A stretch of 64,000 nucleotides of DNA from CAZNVB01 sp964576265 (GTDB taxonomy: Bacteria; Acidobacteriota; Aminicenantia; Aminicenantales; UBA8522): positions 1 through 64,000 of the forward strand of contig CAZNVB010000270.1 of the NCBI GenBank assembly GCA_964576265.1, read 5' to 3'. Positions within the stretch are counted from its first letter, which is position 1, and each line of letters starts with the position of its first letter. Both the position numbers and the translations under genes were made by a program. Positions 53,160 to 61,344 of the stretch are shown here, piece by piece. The notes below the pieces were generated by a model. The model was not told the origin of the DNA. It did not search any database and worked only from the letters and a program-made list of their open reading frames with translations.

Positions 53160-55304
53160 ATGAAACAGCTAATCGTCCTTGTTTTTTCCATCACTCTGGC
53201 TATTGCCGAAGGTTTTTTCCTTCCCCGCGGCGATGTCAGCGAGCAGACAAAAACTTCCCTTCCGCCGGCGGCCGACAATCCCTTTTTCAAGCCCTACCGG
53301 ACTCCCTTTAACGTTCCGCCTTTCCATCTCATCAAGAACGAGCATTTCCTGCCGGCTATCGAAGAGGGGATCAAGCGCGAGGAAGCGGAAATCGAGGCCA
53401 TTGTGAAGAATCCCGCCCCGCCCTCCTTCGAGAACACGATCGCCGCCCTGGATCATGCCGGCATTTTCCTGGACGAGGTCACCGCCGTGTTTTCGTCTCT
53501 GCAGAGCGCCCACACCAACAAAGAAATCCAGGCACTGGCACGAAAGACGGCTCCCCTGCTGGCTGCCCACAGGGACAATATCTCGCTCAACGAGAAGCTT
53601 TTTCAGCGCATCAAGACCGTCTATGATCAGCGCCAAAACCTGAACCTCGACCGCGACGAGCTCTACCTTCTCGAGAATACCTACCGGGACTTCGTCCGTT
53701 CCGGAGCCCTGTTGGACGAGAAACAGAAAGCCCGGCTGAGAGAATTAAACCAGGAACTGTCGTTGCTCAGCGTGAAATTCGGGGATAACGTCCTGGCCGA
53801 GACGAACGCATTCCAGCTGATCATCGAGGACAAGACGGACCTGGCTGGACTCCCGGCCTCGGTTGTCGCCATGGCCGCCGAAGCTGCCAGGCAGGCGGGG
53901 CTCGAAGGAAAATGGGTCTTCACCATCCAGGTTCCGAGCCTCATTCCGTTTCTTCAATATTCGGAGAAACGGGAGCTTCGGGAAAAGCTTTTCCGGGCCT
54001 ACATCATGAAGGGTGATCAGGGAAACGAATACGACAACAAAGAAAATGTCAAGAGGATCATCGCTCTTCGCCAGGAAAGAGCGAAACTTCTAGGCTATCA
54101 AACCCATGCCCATTTTGTCCTGGAGAAAAACATGGCCAAAAATCCGGACACGGTGAACGCCTTCCTCATGAAGCTCTGGGAGCCGGCTTTGGCCAAAGCC
54201 AAATCCGAGGCGGCGGCGCTTCAAGCCCTGATCGACCGAGAGGGCGGCGGCTTCAAGCTCGCTCCCTGGGATTGGTGGTATTACACCGAGAAGCTGCGCC
54301 AGGAAAAATATGCCCTTGACGACACGGCCCTGCGGCCTTACTTCAAGCTCGAAAACGTCCGTCAGGGCATCTTCAATCTCTGCGGGAAGCTTTACGGCTT
54401 GACATTCGTCGAGCAACCCAATCTGCCCCGGTACCATCCCGATGTCCAGGTTTATGAAGTGAAAGAGGCAGACGGCCGTCACCTCGGTCTCCTGTTTATG
54501 GATTTCCATCCGCGCGAGAGCAAACGCGGAGGTGCCTGGTCCGGCGCTTTCCGGCGCTCGTACTACGAGCAGGGAAAACGGGTCCCTCCTCTGGCCACGA
54601 TTGTCTGCAACTTCACTCGACCGACCGCCGACAGCCCTTCTCTTCTCAGTGCCGACGAAGCGACAACGTTCTTCCATGAGTTCGGACATGCTCTGGCGAC
54701 GCTGTTTTCCCAAAGCCGCTATCGCAGCCGTTTCCTAGCCCGAGATTCGGTCGAGCTCCCTTCCCAGATCATGGAGCATTGGGTTTTTGAACCGGCGCTT
54801 CTCGCGGAATACGCCAAACATTATCAAAGGGGAGAGATCATTCCGACGGAACTCGTTGAAAGGATCGAAAAGAGCAAGCTCTTTAACCAGGGTTTCATCA
54901 CCGGCGAGTACCTCGCGGCCTCGATCCTGGACATGGCCTGGCACTCTCTTCTCGCGACAGCGGATATAGACGTTAATGCCTTCGAAAAGAGCGTCATGGA
55001 TAAGATCGGTCTGATTCCGGAAATTGTGCCCCGCTACCGAAGTACCTATTTCAACCACATCTTCAGCGGCGGTTATGCCGCCGGTTACTATTCCTACATC
55101 TGGTCGGAGGTGCTGGACTCAGACGCCTACGAAGCCTTCAAGGCAAAGGGAATTTTCGATCGGGCCACGGCTCTCTCCTTCCGGAAAAACATTCTTGAGC
55201 CTTTCGGGACAGAGGAGATCGGGATCCAATACCGGCGTTTTCGCGGCGCCGACCCGAAAATCGAGCCGTTGCTCCGCAACCGCGGCCTGGAGGTCAAGGA
55301 CTGA
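53160..55304 (+). CDS. M3 family oligopeptidase (Dcp/oligopeptidase A-like), exported
   Basis: A 714-residue zinc peptidase with a signal peptide (LIVLVFSITLAIAEG) and HEFGH at residues 506-510 within ATTFFHEFGHALATLF. Helical lid sequences typical of M3 precede it, and RYRSTYFNHIFSGGYAAGYYSYIW, the substrate-binding Tyr/Gly stretch, follows. It should cleave oligopeptides in the periplasm. AGGAGG is placed at a suitable distance from the ATG. It is the last of the plus-strand envelope genes. Confidence 0.92.
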   Translation: MKQLIVLVFSITLAIAEGFFLPRGDVSEQTKTSLPPAADNPFFKPYRTPFNVPPFHLIKNEHFLPAIEEGIKREEAEIEAIVKNPAPPSFENTIAALDHAGIFLDEVTAVFSSLQSAHTNKEIQALARKTAPLLAAHRDNISLNEKLFQRIKTVYDQRQNLNLDRDELYLLENTYRDFVRSGALLDEKQKARLRELNQELSLLSVKFGDNVLAETNAFQLIIEDKTDLAGLPASVVAMAAEAARQAGLEGKWVFTIQVPSLIPFLQYSEKRELREKLFRAYIMKGDQGNEYDNKENVKRIIALRQERAKLLGYQTHAHFVLEKNMAKNPDTVNAFLMKLWEPALAKAKSEAAALQALIDREGGGFKLAPWDWWYYTEKLRQEKYALDDTALRPYFKLENVRQGIFNLCGKLYGLTFVEQPNLPRYHPDVQVYEVKEADGRHLGLLFMDFHPRESKRGGAWSGAFRRSYYEQGKRVPPLATIVCNFTRPTADSPSLLSADEATTFFHEFGHALATLFSQSRYRSRFLARDSVELPSQIMEHWVFEPALLAEYAKHYQRGEIIPTELVERIEKSKLFNQGFITGEYLAASILDMAWHSLLATADIDVNAFEKSVMDKIGLIPEIVPRYRSTYFNHIFSGGYAAGYYSYIWSEVLDSDAYEAFKAKGIFDRATALSFRKNILEPFGTEEIGIQYRRFRGADPKIEPLLRNRGLEVKD

Positions 55305-55451
55305 AGGCCCGATTAGCACCAAAACTCAGACCTTAAAGATCTCAGTCTGGATCGCCAGACCTGTCCATGTTCGGTCGCTCGGCCGCTTGTGTTTAGATAT
55401 TCCTGAATCCCTCCTCTCCATCAGGGAAGCGACTCCTCCGCCAGCCCGCCC

Positions 55452-55481
55452 TTGAGAATGAGAATAAGAAAATGTTATAAA
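55452..55481 (+). promoter_or_regulatory. Promoter of the radical SAM gene
   Basis: TTGAGA (55452-55457), 18-base spacer, TATAAA (55476-55481); the start codon lies 30 bases downstream. Confidence 0.5.
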
Positions 55482-55511
55482 AGAAAAAGAGCTTGGGCCT
55501 GCGGGTGAATC

Positions 55512-56543
55512 ATGATGGCCTTGACAAGGAGAAAATTCTTGGACCGAGGGCTGCTCCTTGCCGGAGCCGCAGCCCTCGGTCCAGGCGTTCTCGGCATGAT
55601 TCGGCCGACGATCCCTCGGCCGAATGAAGATCCCGCCACCTATCCTTCTTATCTCGGCCTTGAAAAATCCGGCGAGCTCGCCAGGAGGGCTGAAAAACTG
55701 AGGGCTATCTTCGAAAATTGCCACCTCTGTCCCCGCGATTGCCGGGTCAACCGACTCAAAGGCGAGACCGGAGTTTGTCGAGCGACGGCCCGGGTCAAGA
55801 TTTCGAGCGCCTTCCCTCATTTCGGAGAAGAGCGTCCGCTGGTAGGGAAGAACGGTTCGGGAACAATCTTTTTCTCCAATTGCGGCCTGCGCTGCATTTA
55901 TTGCCAGAACTACACCATCAGCCTTGAGGGTCAAGGCGTGGAAATCACTGACGATCAGCTGGCCGAGACGATGCTTCAGGTCCAGGATTTCGGCTGCCAC
56001 AACATCAACCTCGTGACGCCTACTCATTATGTGCCGAACATCGTCCGAGCGGTCGAAATCGCCTGCCGGCGCGGACTGAAGATCCCGCTTGTTTACAATA
56101 CCGGCGGCTATGAAAACCTTGAGGTGCTCAGGCTTCTCGAAGGCATCGTGGATATCTACATGCCTGACCTCAAATACATGAACGCAGAGTTGGCGGCCAA
56201 ATATTCATCCGGAGCCTATAATTACCCTCATTATGCCAAGCTCGCCGTCAAAGAGATGCACCGCCAGGTCGGGGAACTCAGCTTTAACGACCGCGGAATC
56301 GCCCGGCGAGGCGTCATCCTCAGGCATCTCATCCTGCCGCAAAAAATCTCAGGAACCGAGGAGTTCATCAAGTTCGTGGTCAACGAGCTCTCTCCCCGGA
56401 CCTACGTCAACCTGATGGGCCAGTACCGACCCGAATACCAGGCCAAAGAATATCGGGAACTCAATCGAAGAATCACCCGCGATGAATACCAGCAAGCCCT
56501 GACTTGGGCCCGTCGCTACGGCCTAACCCGCCTCGATCACTAA
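55512..56543 (+). CDS. Radical SAM protein (PflA-like, COG1313 type) with a Tat-like N-terminus
   Basis: A 343-residue protein. An extra Cys cluster (CHLCPRDC, then GVCRA) is followed by the radical SAM motif CGLRCIYC (Cys 124, 128 and 131). YNTGGYENLEVL and VDIYMPDLKYMN follow the COG1313 putative PFL-activase-like family. It begins with LTRRKFLDRGLLLAGAAALGPG, a textbook twin-arginine signal. Radical SAM enzymes need a cytosolic reductant, so export would be unusual. Alternatively the motif serves as a membrane anchor. Partners are unknown. Confidence 0.85.
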   Translation: MMALTRRKFLDRGLLLAGAAALGPGVLGMIRPTIPRPNEDPATYPSYLGLEKSGELARRAEKLRAIFENCHLCPRDCRVNRLKGETGVCRATARVKISSAFPHFGEERPLVGKNGSGTIFFSNCGLRCIYCQNYTISLEGQGVEITDDQLAETMLQVQDFGCHNINLVTPTHYVPNIVRAVEIACRRGLKIPLVYNTGGYENLEVLRLLEGIVDIYMPDLKYMNAELAAKYSSGAYNYPHYAKLAVKEMHRQVGELSFNDRGIARRGVILRHLILPQKISGTEEFIKFVVNELSPRTYVNLMGQYRPEYQAKEYRELNRRITRDEYQQALTWARRYGLTRLDH

Positions 56544-56695
56544 AGCTGGAAAGTTTCGCGTCCCTTTCTTTTCCGTCATATAAGCTGAGATTTCTTCGTT
56601 CGCAATGACAATTTTCCACGTGGAAATCCCGCGTCTTCATCGAATTCGCTGTCGTCCGGCGGTTTGTTGTAAAATATCGAGATCGGAGTATGCCG

Positions 56696-58522
56696 ATGAG
56701 AAAACACACAGGACGGCGTCGTTCCTCTGTCCGATTGCGGGCTCAATCCTCAGGATCCGCCCCGACTCAGGAAATCTCTCCCACTCCGACATCAAGGACT
56801 TCCCCTGCCTCTCCGTGCGCGCCGTCTACGATTCTCTCGTCCGCCGATGCCGGCTCGGCGTTCGGAACTCGTTCTGAGCACTCCTGTCTTTCATCCGACT
56901 CGACTCCTGTCCAATCTCCCGCCTGCCGTTCCGCCCGCTCTCCGCTTCCGGGCATCGAGATCAACCCCGAATTCCGCCGCGCCCTCGACATCATGGAGAC
57001 GACCGGCCGCCACATCTTCATCACCGGCAAGGCGGGCACTGGAAAATCCACCCTCCTCGCTTATTTTCGCAATACGACCCGCAAGAAGGTCGCCGTCCTG
57101 GCGCCGACCGGCGTCGCCGCTCTTAACGTCCTCGGTCAGACCATCCACTCGTTCTGCCGGTTCAAACCCGACATCACCCTCGACAAGGTCAAAAAGGTCT
57201 CGGAGAGGGGCGCCGCGCTCTATAAAAATCTTGACGCCGTGATCATCGACGAGATTTCCATGGTTCGGGCCGACCTTCTCGACTGCGTCGAGAAGTTCCT
57301 CCGGCTTAACGGTCCGCACCCGAGAAAGCCCTTCGGCGGCCTGCAGATGATTTTCATCGGCGACCTCTACCAGCTCCCGCCGGTGGTGACCTCCACCGAG
57401 CAGAAGATCTTCGCCTTCCAATACGAGACCCCGTATTTTTTCTCCTCTCACATCTTCAACGACCCGAAGTTCGATATGGAATTCGTCGAGCTCGAAAAAA
57501 TCTATCGACAGACAGAGCGGAATTTCATCGAGCTCCTCAACGCCATTCGCAACCGCTCCGTAACGGAAGACGATATCGGCCGGCTCAACCGCCGCTTCGA
57601 TCCCAAATTCATTCCTCCCGACGATGAATTCTATATTTACCTCACCAGCACCAACGATCTCGCCTATACGAGAAACCAGGAAAAATTGACCCAGCTTCCC
57701 GGAAAGACGTATCGCTATCAGGGATTTCGCAGGGGCGAGTTTGACGCCTCCCACCTGCCGACCGACGAAGTCCTCGAGCTCAAGCCGGGCGCCCAGGTAA
57801 TGATGGTCAACAACGATTCTAACGGCCGATGGGTGAACGGCTCGCTCGGCCGGATCACCGGCATCGAGAGGGTGCCGGGCTCGCCCGACATCCTGATCGT
57901 GGAGCTCCAGGACGGTCTCGAGGTCGAAGTCGAGCCTTACACCTGGGAGCTCTTCAGACTGGACTTCGACGAGCGCGCCGGAAAGCTCGTCAGCGAGACG
58001 ATCGGTTCGTTCACCCAATACCCGCTGCGGCTGGCCTGGGCGATCACGATCCACAAAAGTCAGGGGAAGACATTCGACAAAGTCGTCATCGACATCGGCC
58101 GCGGCACCTTCGCCCATGGTCAAGTCTACGTCGCTTTGAGCCGATGCACGAACTTCCAGGGGATCGTCCTCAGAAAAGAGATCCGTAAGCCGCATATCCG
58201 CATGGATTGGCGGGTCGTCAAGTTTCTCACCCGCTATCAATACCGGAAGGCCGACGAAAAGCTGTCCTATGCGGACAAGCTCGCCCTGATCCGGGAGGCG
58301 ATCCGGACCGGCCAAGATCTGGAGATCGTCTATCTTAAAACCGACGACACCAAGACGCGGCGCCGCATCCGACCCGAGGCGATCGAGCGGATGGAGTACA
58401 TGGGAAAGGAGTTCGAGGGAGTGCGCGCCTACTGCTTCAAGCGCGGCGAGGAACGCAACTTCCGCATCGATCGGATGCTCGAGGTCAAACCTGCGCCTCC
58501 CTTAGGAGGACGCAATAAATAG
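56696..58522 (+). CDS. PIF1-like helicase/AAA ATPase with C-terminal WYL-like domain
   Basis: A 608-residue SF1B-type protein. Residues about 1-85 are Ser/Pro/Arg-rich and probably disordered. The core has Walker A GKAGTGKST at about 111-119, Walker B VIIDEISM, GDLYQLPPV and the late AWAITIHKSQGKTFDKV and VYVALSR motifs of PIF1/RecD2 helicases. The last 65 residues (IREAIRTGQDLEIVYLKTDD, IRPEAIERMEY, CFKRGEERNFRIDRMLEV) match a WYL domain, a ligand/nucleic-acid sensor usually found in defence regulators. The start at 56696 follows GGAG at eight bases; TAAAAT at 56670-56675 may be the -10. The nuclease gene at 58872 is convergent. Confidence 0.85.
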   Translation: MRKHTGRRRSSVRLRAQSSGSAPTQEISPTPTSRTSPASPCAPSTILSSADAGSAFGTRSEHSCLSSDSTPVQSPACRSARSPLPGIEINPEFRRALDIMETTGRHIFITGKAGTGKSTLLAYFRNTTRKKVAVLAPTGVAALNVLGQTIHSFCRFKPDITLDKVKKVSERGAALYKNLDAVIIDEISMVRADLLDCVEKFLRLNGPHPRKPFGGLQMIFIGDLYQLPPVVTSTEQKIFAFQYETPYFFSSHIFNDPKFDMEFVELEKIYRQTERNFIELLNAIRNRSVTEDDIGRLNRRFDPKFIPPDDEFYIYLTSTNDLAYTRNQEKLTQLPGKTYRYQGFRRGEFDASHLPTDEVLELKPGAQVMMVNNDSNGRWVNGSLGRITGIERVPGSPDILIVELQDGLEVEVEPYTWELFRLDFDERAGKLVSETIGSFTQYPLRLAWAITIHKSQGKTFDKVVIDIGRGTFAHGQVYVALSRCTNFQGIVLRKEIRKPHIRMDWRVVKFLTRYQYRKADEKLSYADKLALIREAIRTGQDLEIVYLKTDDTKTRRRIRPEAIERMEYMGKEFEGVRAYCFKRGEERNFRIDRMLEVKPAPPLGGRNK

Positions 58523-58871
58523 CGCACTAAATTCGCCTCAAAATAATTTCACCCCTTTCACCAATTACGTCTGGCCTCATTCGCGAGTGGAAGCGGCTTT
58601 CGAACCCGTCATGTCTAATCCGCCAATTTTGTGAATTACGTATGCTTTCCCCTTGTCCTCATCCTCCCCCTTAAATCACGATTTGTCCTATCTTTTCCCT
58701 CGCCTCATTCTCCTTCTTAGCGATGGGCGTCTTTTTGATATATCACCTCTGGAAAACGATGATCTTTTTCCCACCATACTTAAAGCGCAGAGAATTCGAT
58801 CCCTCCTCTCTCGATATCTGAAATAACCCTTGAAATCGCCTCGAGAGTGTCCAGGTCTGCCGGATTCTGGC
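58523..58871. other. Gap between convergent helicase and nuclease genes
   Basis: No complete gene. On the minus strand just beyond the nuclease stop, another frame reads PADLDTLEAISRVISDIER to a stop at 58780, coding-like in composition. It could be a frameshifted tail of the nuclease or chance. The rest is AT-richer without a clear feature. Confidence 0.3.
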
Positions 58872-60074
58872 CTAGGAGTCGTCTTTGAGTGTCACCGTCC
58901 AGCGCTTTTCCATGCGGAGGAACGCCTGAATGCGATCGACCATCTCGCCCGTCCATCTCCCCTCGGTCATGGCTTTCTCCAGCGCCGGCGGATCGAGCGT
59001 CGATACCTCGTCCCACACGCCGGTCGCTTTGAGTTCCCTCTCCAGTGCCTCGCGCTCCTCGCTTCCCTTGGCCGGCGAAACAAGTCGCTCCTTTCCCGTT
59101 ACGCGCAACCTCGCGTCCGTGCCGGCGATGACTTGGACGCCTTCCCTCTCGGCGAAATTGATCGCCGCCTCTCTGATTTCTTCGAGTTCCGCTTCGACCG
59201 CCTTCACCTCCGCTTCGAGTTCCCGCTTCTTCCGCCAGCGCTCGGCGTAAGCGTCCACGATCACCACACCCGGCTCATCTTTCCATCGCTCCTTCGGCAA
59301 AGCTTCAACTTTCACCAGGTGCTTTTTCGCCGGGCACAGATCCCAATACGAGCACCAATCGCAGAGCGCCGATTCGTGCGGGGCGAACTCCCGCTCCGCC
59401 TCGATCCGATCGATGAGCTCGGCGATTTCGCGTCTCAACCGCTCGAGCGCCTCAGGAGTCCGGCGCGACCTCATCTCTATGTCAAAGGCCACATAGTGCC
59501 AGACGAGTCGGATCTCCTTCGCTTCGGGCCAGAGCGTCTGGACCCCGATCTGATAAAGGCCGAGCTGACGGTCGCGATCGACTTCGCTCTGCTCCGGAAG
59601 GCTGGAGCTCGTCTTGTAATCATGGATCTCGATGGCTCCGTCGGGAGCGAGCATCAGGCGGTCGATGATCCCCTTGCAGTGGTAGCGTCCCGAACCGTCG
59701 AGCGGAAACCGGATGTGGCGCTCGAGACCGATCACCCGGCCCTCAGCGAACGGGTAGTGCCGCTTATAATAGTCCTCGATAAAGCGCCGCCCCAGCATTC
59801 GATAATCGTCCTTTGTCCGATCTTTTCGGCAGATTTTGATTTTGTCATGCCAATTTTCTTCCCATGTCTTTTCATAAAAGGTCAACAGCTCCTCAAGCGG
59901 GATGATGCGGAAAGCGCGCTGGCGATAGAGCCATTCCATCGCCTCATGGAAGCGCTGGCCAAGGAAGGCCTCGACGCCTTCTTCCAAGCGCTTGATCTTA
60001 TCGATATAGATGAGCCTGTACTGAAGCGCGCAGTCCTCAAATGTCCCGAGCTGCGAAATCGAGTATTCCGGCAT
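58872..60074 (-). CDS. PD-(D/E)XK nuclease with putative Fe-S cluster (RecB/Cas4-like)
   Basis: A 400-residue protein. GIIDRLML and EIHDYKTSSS form the PD-(D/E)XK core (Asp, then Asp-x-Lys), with QLGLYQIG as the helical QxxxY motif. Cysteines at residue 15 (FEDCALQY) and in CDWCSYWDLCP fit the 4Fe-4S arrangement of AddB and Cas4. Residues after about 270 form a long coiled coil and a tail not typical of Cas4. Family members cut or trim DNA ends in repair or immunity. It begins near AGGGG upstream. No cas genes are nearby. Confidence 0.8.
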   Translation of the reverse strand: MPEYSISQLGTFEDCALQYRLIYIDKIKRLEEGVEAFLGQRFHEAMEWLYRQRAFRIIPLEELLTFYEKTWEENWHDKIKICRKDRTKDDYRMLGRRFIEDYYKRHYPFAEGRVIGLERHIRFPLDGSGRYHCKGIIDRLMLAPDGAIEIHDYKTSSSLPEQSEVDRDRQLGLYQIGVQTLWPEAKEIRLVWHYVAFDIEMRSRRTPEALERLRREIAELIDRIEAEREFAPHESALCDWCSYWDLCPAKKHLVKVEALPKERWKDEPGVVIVDAYAERWRKKRELEAEVKAVEAELEEIREAAINFAEREGVQVIAGTDARLRVTGKERLVSPAKGSEEREALERELKATGVWDEVSTLDPPALEKAMTEGRWTGEMVDRIQAFLRMEKRWTVTLKDDS

Positions 60075-60249
60075 GGTCAGACCCCTGATCGGCGCACGCC
60101 CATTTCCTTTTTATCATACCATCTCGTCGGGCCGAAAGAAATTGGCGCTGGAAGCCGGCGAGCACCTCGTTCTGTGGGTAGACCTCCTTGCTCTTTATAG
60201 ACAAGTTTTGCCTTAGCGATGACGTCCCGAATTCAGCGCCTCCCTCTCA

Positions 60250-60281
60250 TCAAACGGGGTCAGGTCTTGACAATGAACAAA
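60250..60281. repeat. GGGGTCAGGTCTT element, copy A
   Basis: Contains GGGGTCAGGTCTT at 60256-60268 flanked by TCAAAC and by ACAATGAACAAA. It lies just beyond the vapC stop. The same core occurs inverted at 63665-63677 with similar flanks. From memory the core resembles repeats found near REP-associated transposases in many phyla. Confidence 0.7.
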
Positions 60282-60291
60282 AAAGCCGGAT

Positions 60292-60723
60292 TTAGACGAG
60301 CGGATTCCGGACCTTGATGCCCGCGAAGCGACTGAAATCGCGGTCGATCGTCCAGATCTCGCTTGCGCCGTGCTGGATACAGATCGCAGCCACCCTCGCG
60401 TCATGAACCCTTGGGCCCGCGATGTGGCCAGCGCGCAGGAGAGAATTTAGCCGAACCCAGTGATCCTCGGATTCGGTGAGGAGGACAAGGCTGGGCGATT
60501 CAAACCAAGCTTCGACTTGGTCAATGGCCTTCTCCAGAGGAGTCGGCGGATCGTATATTCGCGGGTGGGTCACAATCGCCAGAAATTCATGGAGGCACGG
60601 CCAAGGAATCGCCCAGGCCCGGCGGCTCTCGGCGAGGCCAACCAGGCAAGCGTATGCAGCACTGTGCCACGGAGAATCTTCCCGATGAGCATAGACCAGG
60701 AGGTTGCTGTCTACGGCGATCAT
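60292..60723 (-). CDS. vapC: PIN-domain toxin, VapC type
   Basis: A 143-residue PIN nuclease. Asp5 (AVDSNLLVYA), the mid-chain Glu in CLHEFLAI, Asp in VHDARVAAI and Asp in TIDRDFSRF provide the acidic quartet that binds Mg2+. VapC toxins cleave tRNA or rRNA when released from their antitoxin. The ATG overlaps the antitoxin stop (ATGA). Confidence 0.88.
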   Translation of the reverse strand: MIAVDSNLLVYAHREDSPWHSAAYACLVGLAESRRAWAIPWPCLHEFLAIVTHPRIYDPPTPLEKAIDQVEAWFESPSLVLLTESEDHWVRLNSLLRAGHIAGPRVHDARVAAICIQHGASEIWTIDRDFSRFAGIKVRNPLV

Positions 60724-60971
60724 CCGCCCCGCCCTTCATATCCGATGTCCAGAATCTGGTCCCAGGTTGCACCGGCCAAGTGAGGCTGCAGACCGCGTCC
60801 TCTGAAGGTGGCTTTGCGGAGACGGAAGCTTTGTTTCCGACGCCGGCCGCGCTCGGAAATCAGTCTGCGCAGCCCTTCTTCAACCAGAGCCCTGAGGGTG
60901 GTGTGCTCCTGTCTTGCGATCCGGCGGGCTTGATGAAGAAGGCTATCGGCAATCTGTATTGTTGTTTTCAT
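60720..60971 (-). CDS. vapB: VapB-type antitoxin, ribbon-helix-helix
   Basis: An 83-residue protein with an N-terminal ribbon-helix-helix (KTTIQIADSLLHQARRIA, LRALVEEGLRRL) and a basic then hydrophobic tail (GLQPHLAGATWDQILDI) that should wrap the PIN toxin. It should repress its own promoter. The start at 60971 is chosen because the -10 box lies seven bases before it; a GTG twelve bases earlier overlaps that box. Confidence 0.85.
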   Translation of the reverse strand: MKTTIQIADSLLHQARRIARQEHTTLRALVEEGLRRLISERGRRRKQSFRLRKATFRGRGLQPHLAGATWDQILDIGYEGRGG

Positions 60972-60978
60972 GTTGCTA

Positions 60979-61008
60979 ACCATATCACAATGCGCGTTTT
61001 CCTGTCAA
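60979..61008 (-). promoter_or_regulatory. vapBC promoter, leaderless type
   Basis: On the minus strand, perfect TTGACA (61003-61008), 18-base spacer, TATGGT (60979-60984), seven bases before the vapB ATG. The short distance leaves no room for a ribosome site. VapB binding here would block the polymerase. Confidence 0.6.
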
Positions 61009-61118
61009 GAGATCCATGTCGGCATTTCAACCGGGCTTCCCATGAGTTTCTCCGCCGGCTCCCAATGCTTCGCCGGTAAGGATATGGTTCTTTGGACGAC
61101 TTCGGCTGAAAATGCCGT

Positions 61119-61147
61119 TTGACAAGGCCGCTCGCTTTGCCTAAAAT
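61119..61147 (+). promoter_or_regulatory. Consensus promoter of the kinase-nucleotidyltransferase gene
   Basis: Perfect TTGACA (61119-61124), 17-base spacer, TAAAAT (61142-61147). The expected transcript start near 61154 gives a leader of about 190 bases, the longest seen in this window. Confidence 0.65.
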
Positions 61148-61153
61148 TCCCCT

Positions 61154-61344
61154 CCGCCCTTGATCATTCCGTCATTGATCCATGGTCACTCAGATATAGA
61201 GACTGTGTCGCAGCGTCACGATGAGAGAGCAAGGCGTTCCAATCAATCGGATCAGGCGTGGACCAGAAAGATGATTTCCGCCCTTCCGGCGGTCTCTCTT
61301 GATGAGACATCGCCATGGCGACACAACCTCGTAAGGAGGCGGGA
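61154..61344 (+). promoter_or_regulatory. Long 5' leader with nested complementarity, possible regulatory RNA
   Basis: Complementary pairs nest inside one another: TGTGTCGC (61204-61211) with GCGACACA (61318-61325), CGATG (61219-61223) with CATCG (61308-61312), and AGAGAG (61224-61229) with CTCTCT (61294-61299). A CCGCC-GGCGG hairpin lies at 61278-61292. The outer helix ends eight bases before the AAGGAGG site. No known riboswitch class is recognised, and the rest of the 360-base gap from vapB holds nothing else. Confidence 0.35.

Noticed and set aside
58872..60074. Cas4 of a CRISPR locus
   Set aside because: No repeat-spacer array or other cas gene in the window, and the C-terminal coiled coil is not Cas4-like.
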